7,468 nucleotides of DNA from Octadecabacter sp. (lineage in GTDB: Bacteria > Pseudomonadota > Alphaproteobacteria > Rhodobacterales > Rhodobacteraceae): positions 1 through 7,468 of the forward strand of contig JAHBAO020000367.1 in NCBI GenBank assembly GCA_018500065.2. The letters run 5' to 3'. A program made the position numbers and the translations under genes. Shown here in pieces: positions 1 to 5,941 of the stretch (positions within the stretch are counted from its first letter, which is position 1; the number at the start of each line of letters is the position of its first letter). Under the pieces are notes generated by a model. That model had not been told where the DNA came from, did not search any database, and saw only the letters and a program-made list of their open reading frames with translations.

Positions 1-727
1 AGCCACCCACCGAGGCGAATACACCAAGCATCATCAAAAAAGGCAAATCTTTGGAAACGGGAACGACCCATGCGCGAAACAGAAAGTCGAGCGAGGGGTT
101 GCCGCCGCCAGAATACTTTCCATCGCCCATGATCAGTCCCAAAATCACAGTTGCCGCGATGAACATCAGCTGAATGTAAAAGACCATCGACACGGCACTT
201 TCGGTATCGCGCAAATAGCGGGTCATGATGTGCAAACCGCCATAGCCGAACGCTGCTACAATTGGCAAAAGCGATGCGGCCTGAAAGTTGGATGTGCCGG
301 GCCGCAGGATGATGAGAACGCCGAGCATGCCGATACCCACCGCGACCCAGCGGCGGGGGCCAACGGTTTCGCCCAAGAACACCACCGAGAAAATGGTGAT
401 GATGAAGGGGGAGACGAAAAACAGCGCAACAGCGTCAGCGAGGGGTAATGCGGCGAGGCCGAGGAAAAATGTCATATTGGCGAAAAACACCATGCCCGCA
501 CGTGCCATCTGCGCGCCGAGGCGTCGGGTTTTAAGGGCAGCAAACCCACCCTGAAACGGCAGCATCAGCACCAGCACAATCGCCATGCCCACGAGCGAAC
601 GGATCAGCACAATTTCGTGGAGCGCATAGCCACCAGACAGAAATTTCATGATGACATCGTTGAGCGAGAACAACGTCACCGCAATCGCTGCGAACAAGGG
701 CCCGAGAGTGGTTGGCGAGAGCGTCAT
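1..727 (-). CDS. EamA/DMT-family membrane transporter, C-terminus cut by the window edge
   Basis: The reading frame runs open from an ATG at 727 to the window edge and gives 242 residues. It is almost entirely hydrophobic, with about seven membrane segments visible. The first EamA repeat spans roughly residues 9-142. Its end is typical of the family: a helix, then FLGETVGPRRW (117-127), then a helix ending in LRPG (141-144). A second repeat begins near residue 150. Members usually have about 300 residues and ten helices, so some 60 residues lie outside the window. The family exports or imports small metabolites across the inner membrane, and the substrate cannot be read from sequence. The gene lies behind the terminator at 768-795, so it is probably a separate transcription unit, although it has the same orientation as the purine operon. 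No clear Shine-Dalgarno site precedes the ATG, and the start codon sits inside a palindrome (721-737). The family call is firm; the exact start is less so. Confidence 0.87.
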   Translation of the reverse strand, partial: MTLSPTTLGPLFAAIAVTLFSLNDVIMKFLSGGYALHEIVLIRSLVGMAIVLVLMLPFQGGFAALKTRRLGAQMARAGMVFFANMTFFLGLAALPLADAVALFFVSPFIITIFSVVFLGETVGPRRWVAVGIGMLGVLIILRPGTSNFQAASLLPIVAAFGYGGLHIMTRYLRDTESAVSMVFYIQLMFIAATVILGLIMGDGKYSGGGNPSLDFLFRAWVVPVSKDLPFLMMLGVFASVGG

Positions 728-737
728 AAAATGACGC
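721..737. repeat. Perfect inverted repeat over the DMT transporter start codon
   Basis: The arms GCGTCAT (721-727) and ATGACGC (731-737) are perfect inverted copies separated by three A residues. The left arm holds the ATG of the minus-strand transporter gene. It could be an operator half-site pair or a small mRNA hairpin that hides the start codon. Only the symmetry is seen; any role is inference, and a 7-base palindrome can arise by chance. Confidence 0.4.
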
Positions 738-767
738 TACGCCAGCCCCTGTCAGACATCAAACGCA

Positions 768-795
768 AAAGGCCCGCCATTTCTGGCGGGCCTTT
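768..795 (-). terminator. Rho-independent-type terminator after the BMP binding-protein gene
   Basis: A perfect 12-base-pair stem (768-779 paired with 784-795) with a four-base loop has a GC-rich core, GGCCCGCCA. It lies about 20 bases after the stop codon of the binding-protein gene. Read on the minus strand it runs into T residues (four T, then GCG, then TTT), a modest U tract. On the plus strand it also ends in T-rich sequence. It probably closes the xdh-transporter operon and separates it from the DMT gene. Confidence 0.85.
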
Positions 796-815
796 CTATT
801 TAATTGTGTCGCCGC

Positions 816-1898
816 TTATTGCGGGATTTCAGCTGTCAGGCCTTCAACGTAGAAGTTCATGCCAGCCAAACCGTCGTCTGTATAATCAGCCGCTGTTTCG
901 CCCTCAGCCAACCACGCAGAACCGTCCTGCTTGTTGATTGGGCCAGTAAAGGCGTGGTATTCGCCGGATGCCAAACGCGAGATCATATCTTCTGCAGATG
1001 CTTTCACTTCAGCAGGGATCGCGTCGGAGATTTCACCGATGCCAACCATGCCGGGGCCGATGCCATCCCATGTGGATGTGCTTTCCCATGTGCCATCCAT
1101 GACGGCCTGTGTGCGCGCGATGTAATACGGTGCCCAGTCATCAATGATGGACGAAACGCGTGGCATCGGGCCAAACTCGGCCATGTCGGACGCTTGGCCG
1201 AATGTGTAAACGTTGCCAGCCGCCTGCGCCGCGGCCTGTGGCGCTGTGGAGTCAGTGTGCTGCAGGATCACGTCAGCGCCTTGTTCAATCAGAACGTTTG
1301 CTGCTTCTGCTTCTTTTGCTGGGTCGAACCATGTGTAGGCCCAGATGATCTTGAATTCGACGTCAGGGTTCACTTCCTTGGCGTGGATATAGGCAGAGTT
1401 GATGCCACGGATAACTTCCGGGATCGGGAAGGACGCGATGTAGCCGATCACATTGGATTCAGTGATCTGACCCGCGATGTGGCCCTGAACGGCGCGGCCT
1501 TCATAGAAGCGTGCTGAGTAAACCGACACGTTGTCAGCCTGTTTGTAGCCTGTCGCATGCTCGAACATCACGTCCGGGAATTGGGCGGCAACATTGATTG
1601 TCGGGTCCATGTAGCCGAAGGACGTTGTGAAGATCAGGTCAGCACCCTCAAGCGCCATCTGTGTCATCACGCGTTCTGCGTCTGGACCTTCTGGAACGCT
1701 TTCAACGAACACGGTTTCAACCGCATCGCCAAATTCAGCTTCAACAGCCAGACGGCCTTGGTTGTGCTCATATGTCCAGCCGCCATCACCGACTGGGCCA
1801 ACGAATACGAAACCGACTTTGGTGACGTCTTGTGCGCCAAGGCTTGTGCCGACCAAGGTGGCCGCAGCAGCGCTCGCCAAAAGTGTTCTTCTCAACAT
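816..1898 (-). CDS. BMP-family periplasmic substrate-binding protein of a purine/nucleoside-type ABC importer
   Basis: This 360-residue protein is the periplasmic binding component of the ABC importer encoded just upstream. Residues 1-22 form a Sec signal peptide: two arginines, an Ala/Leu-rich core, and a likely signal peptidase I site after SLGA. The mature protein begins as BMP (PF02608) proteins do, with GFVFVGPVGDGGW (29-41) followed by an EHNQGR stretch (44-49). Further family-like blocks are TTSFGYMDP (91-99), the ARFYEGRAV region (129-137) and WAYTWFDPAKE (186-196). There is no cysteine in the protein, so it is soluble and not a lipoprotein, unlike PnrA/Med-type members. The start is fixed by a good Shine-Dalgarno site six bases upstream. 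The gene is last in the operon, 41 bases after the second permease, and is followed by a terminator. Neighbouring xanthine dehydrogenase genes suggest a purine base or nucleoside as ligand; this is inference. Confidence 0.94.
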   Translation of the reverse strand: MLRRTLLASAAAATLVGTSLGAQDVTKVGFVFVGPVGDGGWTYEHNQGRLAVEAEFGDAVETVFVESVPEGPDAERVMTQMALEGADLIFTTSFGYMDPTINVAAQFPDVMFEHATGYKQADNVSVYSARFYEGRAVQGHIAGQITESNVIGYIASFPIPEVIRGINSAYIHAKEVNPDVEFKIIWAYTWFDPAKEAEAANVLIEQGADVILQHTDSTAPQAAAQAAGNVYTFGQASDMAEFGPMPRVSSIIDDWAPYYIARTQAVMDGTWESTSTWDGIGPGMVGIGEISDAIPAEVKASAEDMISRLASGEYHAFTGPINKQDGSAWLAEGETAADYTDDGLAGMNFYVEGLTAEIPQ

Positions 1899-1904
1899 GT
1901 GTAA

Positions 1905-1911
1905 TCCCCCT
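1905..1911 (-). promoter_or_regulatory. Shine-Dalgarno site of the BMP gene, partly inside a small hairpin
   Basis: The minus strand reads AGGGGGA six bases before the ATG at 1898, which supports that start. The flanking AATCC (1917-1913) and GGATT (1907-1903) on the minus strand can pair into a five-base-pair stem that covers part of the site. The site is clear; regulation by the weak hairpin is speculative. Confidence 0.6.
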
Positions 1912-1936
1912 AGGATTTTCTAAGTTTGGTTTGTTT

Positions 1937-1951
1937 GCCTCAGCGTGAGGC
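1937..1951 (-). promoter_or_regulatory. Intercistronic stem-loop containing the stop codon of the second permease
   Basis: On the minus strand GCCTCA, a CGC loop and TGAGGC form a perfect six-base-pair hairpin. The TGA stop of the permease is the first part of its 3' arm. An A-rich stretch follows, with no T run, so it does not look like a terminator. It may stabilise one side of the mRNA or mark a processing point before the binding-protein gene; that role is inference. Confidence 0.45.
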
Positions 1952-3016
1952 GTGGAATATCTTGCCGAGTGACCCCGGCGCTCCGCCGCTGGACATAATG
2001 ACCAGAACGAAGATGGTGGCAATATATGGCGAGGACGAAAGCCAGAGAGTTTCGTTAAAAACCCACCCAAGCCATTTATAAAGGCTAAAGAATACCGCTG
2101 CGATGCAAAGACTGGCAGCCCACCAAAGCATCTTGGCGGTAAACCTGCGATTCTGAATCAACCCGACGACGATGACGACCACAGCTGCGACAAGTGCGAT
2201 ACCCGTGAGAACATCTAGTAACGAAAGGCTTGCAGCCTGCAGGTTCAGTTGCAGCGCCGTGACGCCGCCAAACAGATACGCGCCCAGCAGCAACCGTCCG
2301 GGTTTCCATCCCGCGAACACCACAATCGCCAAAGCAATCCAACCCATCCCGGCCGTAAGACCTGCGGCATAGGTCGGCACCCGCACGATGGACAGATACG
2401 CACCGCCAAGCCCGGCACAGGCCCCGCCAAACATGATCGCCAGCATCCGGACGCGGATCACATTATAGCCCAGCGCATGCGCCGCTTCGTGGTTTTCACC
2501 AACAGCGCGCAGAACCAATCCTGCGCGAGATTTCTTGAGGAACCACCAAACGCCGCCGACGATAGCAAGGCCTAGGTAAACCATCGGGTCATGTTGGAAG
2601 ACAATCGGCCCAAGGATCGGAATGTCCCCCAGCAACGGGATATGCCAATCAGGGAAAACAGGTGCTTTCACGCCGAGGTAGTCCTGCCCCAGTAGCGCCG
2701 CCAGCCCAAGCCCGAACAGCGTGAGCGCGAGGCCAGTCGCCACCTGATTGGACAGCAAAAATTGCGTCAGGATGCCAAACAGAAGGGATAATCCAGCACC
2801 ACCTGCCGCCGCCGCAACAAACCCGACCCACGGGTTGCCCGTTTTGATCGCGGCAATGAATCCGATAACCGATCCGGTAATCATCATGCCTTCAACGCCA
2901 AGGTTCAAAACCCCGGCGCGTTCGACGACGAGTTCACCAATCGCGGCAAGCATGATCGGGGTCGCGGCCACCATGAGTGAGGCCAGTAATAGTTGTGGGT
3001 CAATAGATCCAAACAT
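1940..3016 (-). CDS. Second ABC importer permease (BPD_transp_2 family, NupQ/YufQ-like), with an apparent insertion
   Basis: This 358-residue inner-membrane protein is one half of the translocation channel of the BMP-type importer. It has the family's early motif AGVLNLGVEGMM (34-45), a central cytoplasmic loop AVGENHEAAHALG (171-183) that would contact the ATPase, and GGACAGLGGAYLSI (197-210). The C-terminus SSGGAPGSLGKIF (342-354) is also typical. Homologues I know of, such as B. subtilis NupQ, are about 320 residues. Here the region between LQLNLQAASL (255-264) and the last helix (327-341) holds two extra hydrophobic stretches (about 269-287 and 296-312) joined by a basic loop, so an insertion is likely. 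The start is supported by the AGGAGG site six bases upstream and by a TGATG overlap with the preceding small gene. The family call is secure; the insertion rests on remembered homologue lengths. Confidence 0.95.
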   Translation of the reverse strand: MFGSIDPQLLLASLMVAATPIMLAAIGELVVERAGVLNLGVEGMMITGSVIGFIAAIKTGNPWVGFVAAAAGGAGLSLLFGILTQFLLSNQVATGLALTLFGLGLAALLGQDYLGVKAPVFPDWHIPLLGDIPILGPIVFQHDPMVYLGLAIVGGVWWFLKKSRAGLVLRAVGENHEAAHALGYNVIRVRMLAIMFGGACAGLGGAYLSIVRVPTYAAGLTAGMGWIALAIVVFAGWKPGRLLLGAYLFGGVTALQLNLQAASLSLLDVLTGIALVAAVVVIVVGLIQNRRFTAKMLWWAASLCIAAVFFSLYKWLGWVFNETLWLSSSPYIATIFVLVIMSSGGAPGSLGKIFHASR

Positions 3017-3336
3017 CAGACGCCTCCTAATCCATGAATGCCGAAATGTAAGGCCACCGCGACGAGAACTGCGCTACCGAGCATCGCTGCAACATGCGGC
3101 AATGATGGGCGATGTAGCCGCTCCAAGACCACGCGCGCGCGCGGTGACAATCTTGCAGCAAACAGAGCGCCCCCAAGAACGACGGCGGCCAAGACGAAAT
3201 GCGCTGCGACAAATGTAATCACCGCGCCTGCACCAATCGCTCCTTCGCCCGTCAGTGCGCCATGCAGCATCCACATCATCATCAGCCCCATTAGACCGCC
3301 CATGATCATAGATTTCATATGGTTGGAAAGTCTCAT
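3016..3336 (-). CDS. Small Met/His-rich membrane protein of unknown function between the two permeases
   Basis: I do not recognise this 106-residue protein. Three hydrophobic stretches are visible, at about residues 10-27, 37-61 and 82-100. A basic loop (ARLSPRARVVLERLHRP, 61-77) between the second and third probably faces the cytoplasm. Nine of the first 23 residues are methionine, and there are seven histidines (6, 25, 46, 75, 81, 97, 101), several in or beside membrane segments. Its ATG overlaps the stop of the first permease as ATGA, with a G-rich stretch seven bases upstream. Its TGA overlaps the start of the second permease by one base. This tight fit is good evidence that it is a real, translated gene and not a shadow. 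It may be an accessory subunit of the transporter, but no motif shows that. A later ATG at residue 7 is possible but would break the overlap pattern. Confidence 0.85.
   Translation of the reverse strand: MRLSNHMKSMIMGGLMGLMMMWMLHGALTGEGAIGAGAVITFVAAHFVLAAVVLGGALFAARLSPRARVVLERLHRPSLPHVAAMLGSAVLVAVALHFGIHGLGGV
3023..3028 (-). promoter_or_regulatory. Consensus Shine-Dalgarno site for the second permease
   Basis: The minus strand reads AGGAGG six bases before the ATG at 3016, inside the end of the small membrane-protein gene. It is the strongest ribosome binding site in the operon and fixes the permease start despite the one-base overlap with the upstream stop codon. Confidence 0.8.
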
Positions 3337-4415
3337 GCCACGGCCCCCCGCTTCATCCGCACGCGGTAGTTGGTCAGCACGTCAATGCCCAGCAACGAGA
3401 ACAACAGCGTCCCTTGGAACACTTGGATCGCGGCCTTGGGCAGCCCCAGCGAGGACTGCGCCACATCGCCGCCAATATAAGTCAGCGCCATCAATGCGCC
3501 TGCCATCAAAATGCCGACAGGATGCAAGCGGCCCAAGAACGCCACGATGATCGCGGTGAACCCGTAGCCAACGTTGAAATCAATGCTCACCACACCAGCA
3601 GGGCCGGATACTTCTGTCAGGCCAGCAATGCCCGCCAAGGCCCCAGATGTTCCAAGGCAGAACAACACCAACCGCGCTGGGCTAACGCCGGAAAACGCCG
3701 CCGCACGCGGTGCTTGGCCCGCCAGTTTGATTTGGAACCCAAGGATATGTCGGGTGAAAAGGATATAGGCGAAGATCACGGCGATTAGCGCGATCACCAC
3801 GCCCCAGTGCATGCCGTGCCCTTGGTCGATCCACGAGCTGGCTGAGCTGTATTGCGACAGGTTGCGCGACCCCGGAAAGCCCATGCCTTCGGGGTTTTTC
3901 ATCGCGCCCAACGCCATTGCCGCCAGTAATTGTTCGGCGACATAGACCAGCATCAGCGACACCAGAATTTCATTGGTGTTGAATTTCACGCGCAAAATTC
4001 CGGGGATCATCGCCCATGCAAACCCGCCGAACGCCCCTGCGATCAGCATCGCCGGTAGAACCAGCCAGCGTGCTTCCATCGGATAAAGTGCAAGGCCTAC
4101 GGCCGCACCGCAAAGCGCCCCGATGATGTATTGGCCTTCTGCGCCAATGTTCCAAATTCCAGCCTTAAACCCAAGCGAAAGGCCCAAAGCGATGGCGACC
4201 AAAGGCGCGCCCTTAATCAAAAGTTGCGGCAGGTAGAAGAAGTTGAACTCGCCAAACAGCGGCTCCCAGAAGATTTTGCTTAACGCTTCGATTGGCGGTT
4301 TGCCAAGGGCTGCGAATAGGACCGCGCCGAAGATCATCGTCACGAAGACTGCAACTATCGGTGCACCGTAAGACCAAAACTGCGATGCTTGCGGGCGCTT
4401 TTCGAGGATTATCAT
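3333..4415 (-). CDS. First ABC importer permease (BPD_transp_2 family, NupP/YufP-like)
   Basis: This 360-residue inner-membrane protein pairs with the second permease to form the channel of the BMP-type importer. The diagnostic segment ALGLSLGFKAGIWNIGAEGQ (76-95) is present, followed by several helices and NTNEILVSLMLVYVA (147-161). A cytoplasmic coupling loop, LAGQAPRAAAFSGVSPAR (231-248), precedes LAGIAGLTEVSG (260-271), both as expected for PF02653. The length is normal for this subfamily. The start at 4415 overlaps the ATPase stop as ATGA and has a GGAGG site seven bases upstream. The gene ends in another ATGA overlap with the small membrane-protein gene, so the three are probably translated in a coupled way. 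Nothing looks truncated or damaged. The substrate cannot be told from the permease; purine or nucleoside is inferred from neighbours. Confidence 0.95.
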   Translation of the reverse strand: MIILEKRPQASQFWSYGAPIVAVFVTMIFGAVLFAALGKPPIEALSKIFWEPLFGEFNFFYLPQLLIKGAPLVAIALGLSLGFKAGIWNIGAEGQYIIGALCGAAVGLALYPMEARWLVLPAMLIAGAFGGFAWAMIPGILRVKFNTNEILVSLMLVYVAEQLLAAMALGAMKNPEGMGFPGSRNLSQYSSASSWIDQGHGMHWGVVIALIAVIFAYILFTRHILGFQIKLAGQAPRAAAFSGVSPARLVLFCLGTSGALAGIAGLTEVSGPAGVVSIDFNVGYGFTAIIVAFLGRLHPVGILMAGALMALTYIGGDVAQSSLGLPKAAIQVFQGTLLFSLLGIDVLTNYRVRMKRGAVA

Positions 4416-5941
4416 GGTGCAGCCTCCAGATGCGCGACTTCCATATCGTGGGCGCCGCCTAACATCAGGCCGATTTCTTCGACCGTAAGCCCCTGCGCTG
4501 GGCGTGGTTCTGACAGCCGCCCTTCGTTTAGCGCAGCGAACTGATCTGAAATTTCCATCAATTCGTCAAGGTCTTGGCTAATTACAATGACCCCCGCACC
4601 CTTGGCTGCGAGGTCTAGCAAGGCCTGTCGAATAGCCGCGGCCGCGCTCGCATCAACGCCCCATGTCGGCTGATTAACGATTAGTATTTTCGGGTCCTGT
4701 AAGATTTCACGCCCGATAACAAATTTCTGCAGGTTCCCGCCGCTCAACGACCGCGCAGCATTGCCCGGCCCCGGTGTGCGCACATCAAAGCGTTCGATGA
4801 TGTCTTCCGCAAAATTCCGCGTTTTCCCCCAGTCGATAAACCCGTTGTTGGTCAACGCCTTACGCTTGCGGCCTGTTAGCGCGGCGTTTTCCGTAAGGGA
4901 CATATCTGGCGCCGCCGCATGGCCCATGCGTTCCTCAGGAGCCGCACAAATGCCAAGGGTGCGCCGTGCATCTGGGGGCAACTGGCCAATGTCCTGCCCC
5001 ATGAAAGCAACCTGACCCGCACCAACCCGAATTTCGCCCGACAACACCCCAAGAAATTCATCCTGCCCGTTGCCCGCCACGCCGCCGATCCCGATAACAT
5101 CGCCCGCGCGAATATCGAGCGTGATGTCTTTCAGGGATGTGCCAAATTCTGCCGGCGAGGGGGCAGACAAACCACGGATTGTCATCAATGTCTCACCGCG
5201 TTCACCGACTTCGCGTTCGGGCACGTGAAGCGTGCCACCCACCATCAGCTCAGCCATTTCCCGCGCCGAGGTTTCGCTTGGAACGCATTCGCCGACGTTT
5301 TTGCCAAGGCGCAAAACCGTGGCGTGGTCACAGAGCGAACGGATTTCCTCAAGCTTATGAGAAATATACAAAATCGCCGTGCCTTCGGATTTCAACTTAC
5401 GCAGGGTCTCGAATAAAATTTCCACTTCTTGCGGCGTTAAAACGCTTGTGGGTTCATCCATGATCAGGACCTTGGGGTCCTGCAAAAGGCAGCGAATAAT
5501 CTCGACCCGTTGGCGTTCCCCGGCGCTTAGATCGCCAACGATACGCGACGGGTCCAGCGGCAAACCATAGGTCTCAGACACGTCTTTGATGCGCTGGGCG
5601 AGGTCATTCATCGGGGGTGGGTTTTCCATCCCAAGTGCGACGTTTTCCGCAACATCCAAGGCTTCGAACAGTGAAAAATGCTGGAAAACCATGGCGATAC
5701 CAGCCGCGCGAGCGGCACGCGGTTCTGCGGGTGTAAACGGCTTTCCGTCCAACGTCATTGTGCCTGTGTCTGGCTTGACCAATCCGTAAATCGTTTTGAC
5801 GAGGGTGGATTTTCCGGCACCGTTTTCGCCCAAAAGCGCATGCACTTCGCCCGCTTGAATATTGAAAGACACATCGGAGTTTGCAACGACTCCGGGGTAG
5901 GCTTTGGTCAGCCCCTCGAGCTTCATAAGCGGTTCGGTCAT
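4412..5941 (-). CDS. Double-cassette ABC importer ATPase of the BMP/nucleoside-purine transporter
   Basis: This 509-residue cytoplasmic ATPase drives the importer formed with the two permeases. Domain 1 is complete: Walker A GENGAGKST (38-46), Q-loop near FQHFSLFE (86-93), signature LSAGE (138-142), Walker B VLIMDEPTS (158-166) and switch histidine H195. Domain 2 is degenerate: GVAGNGQDE (287-295) replaces Walker A, the signature LSGGN (399-403) is kept, Walker B reads ILIVNQPT (419-426) with glutamine for the catalytic glutamate, and glutamine (456) stands where the switch histidine should be. A catalytically weak second cassette is usual in the family of tandem sugar and nucleoside importer ATPases. 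I chose the ATG at 5941, not the upstream start at 6190, because the first 83 residues of the longer frame are unlike any ATPase, lie inside xdhC, and the ATG at 5941 gives an ATGA overlap plus AGGGGA nine bases upstream. Confidence 0.95.
   Translation of the reverse strand: MTEPLMKLEGLTKAYPGVVANSDVSFNIQAGEVHALLGENGAGKSTLVKTIYGLVKPDTGTMTLDGKPFTPAEPRAARAAGIAMVFQHFSLFEALDVAENVALGMENPPPMNDLAQRIKDVSETYGLPLDPSRIVGDLSAGERQRVEIIRCLLQDPKVLIMDEPTSVLTPQEVEILFETLRKLKSEGTAILYISHKLEEIRSLCDHATVLRLGKNVGECVPSETSAREMAELMVGGTLHVPEREVGERGETLMTIRGLSAPSPAEFGTSLKDITLDIRAGDVIGIGGVAGNGQDEFLGVLSGEIRVGAGQVAFMGQDIGQLPPDARRTLGICAAPEERMGHAAAPDMSLTENAALTGRKRKALTNNGFIDWGKTRNFAEDIIERFDVRTPGPGNAARSLSGGNLQKFVIGREILQDPKILIVNQPTWGVDASAAAAIRQALLDLAAKGAGVIVISQDLDELMEISDQFAALNEGRLSEPRPAQGLTVEEIGLMLGGAHDMEVAHLEAAP
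4423..4427 (-). promoter_or_regulatory. Shine-Dalgarno site for the first permease
   Basis: The minus strand reads GGAGG seven bases before the ATG at 4415, within the last codons of the ATPase gene. It confirms the start given by the ATGA overlap. Confidence 0.7.

Noticed and set aside
738..767. A possible promoter for the DMT gene (CTGACA on the minus strand followed by an AT-rich stretch).
   Set aside because: The -35-like hexamer has no convincing -10 at a proper distance; the AT-rich bases coincide with the start codon itself, so I could not support a call.
804..1517. A 237-codon open frame on the plus strand.
   Set aside because: It lies opposite the binding-protein gene, which has clear family motifs and a signal peptide. 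Its own translation is cysteine-rich, low in family-like order and has no plausible ribosome binding site.
3132..3143. Twelve-base alternating CG tract with Z-DNA potential.
   Set aside because: It encodes the Pro-Arg-Ala-Arg part of the basic loop of the small membrane protein and is explained by GC-rich codon choice.
2748..3218. A 156-codon open frame on the plus strand.
   Set aside because: It runs opposite the second permease and the small membrane-protein gene and shows only the Pro/Ala/Arg/Thr-rich composition of an antisense frame in GC-rich DNA.
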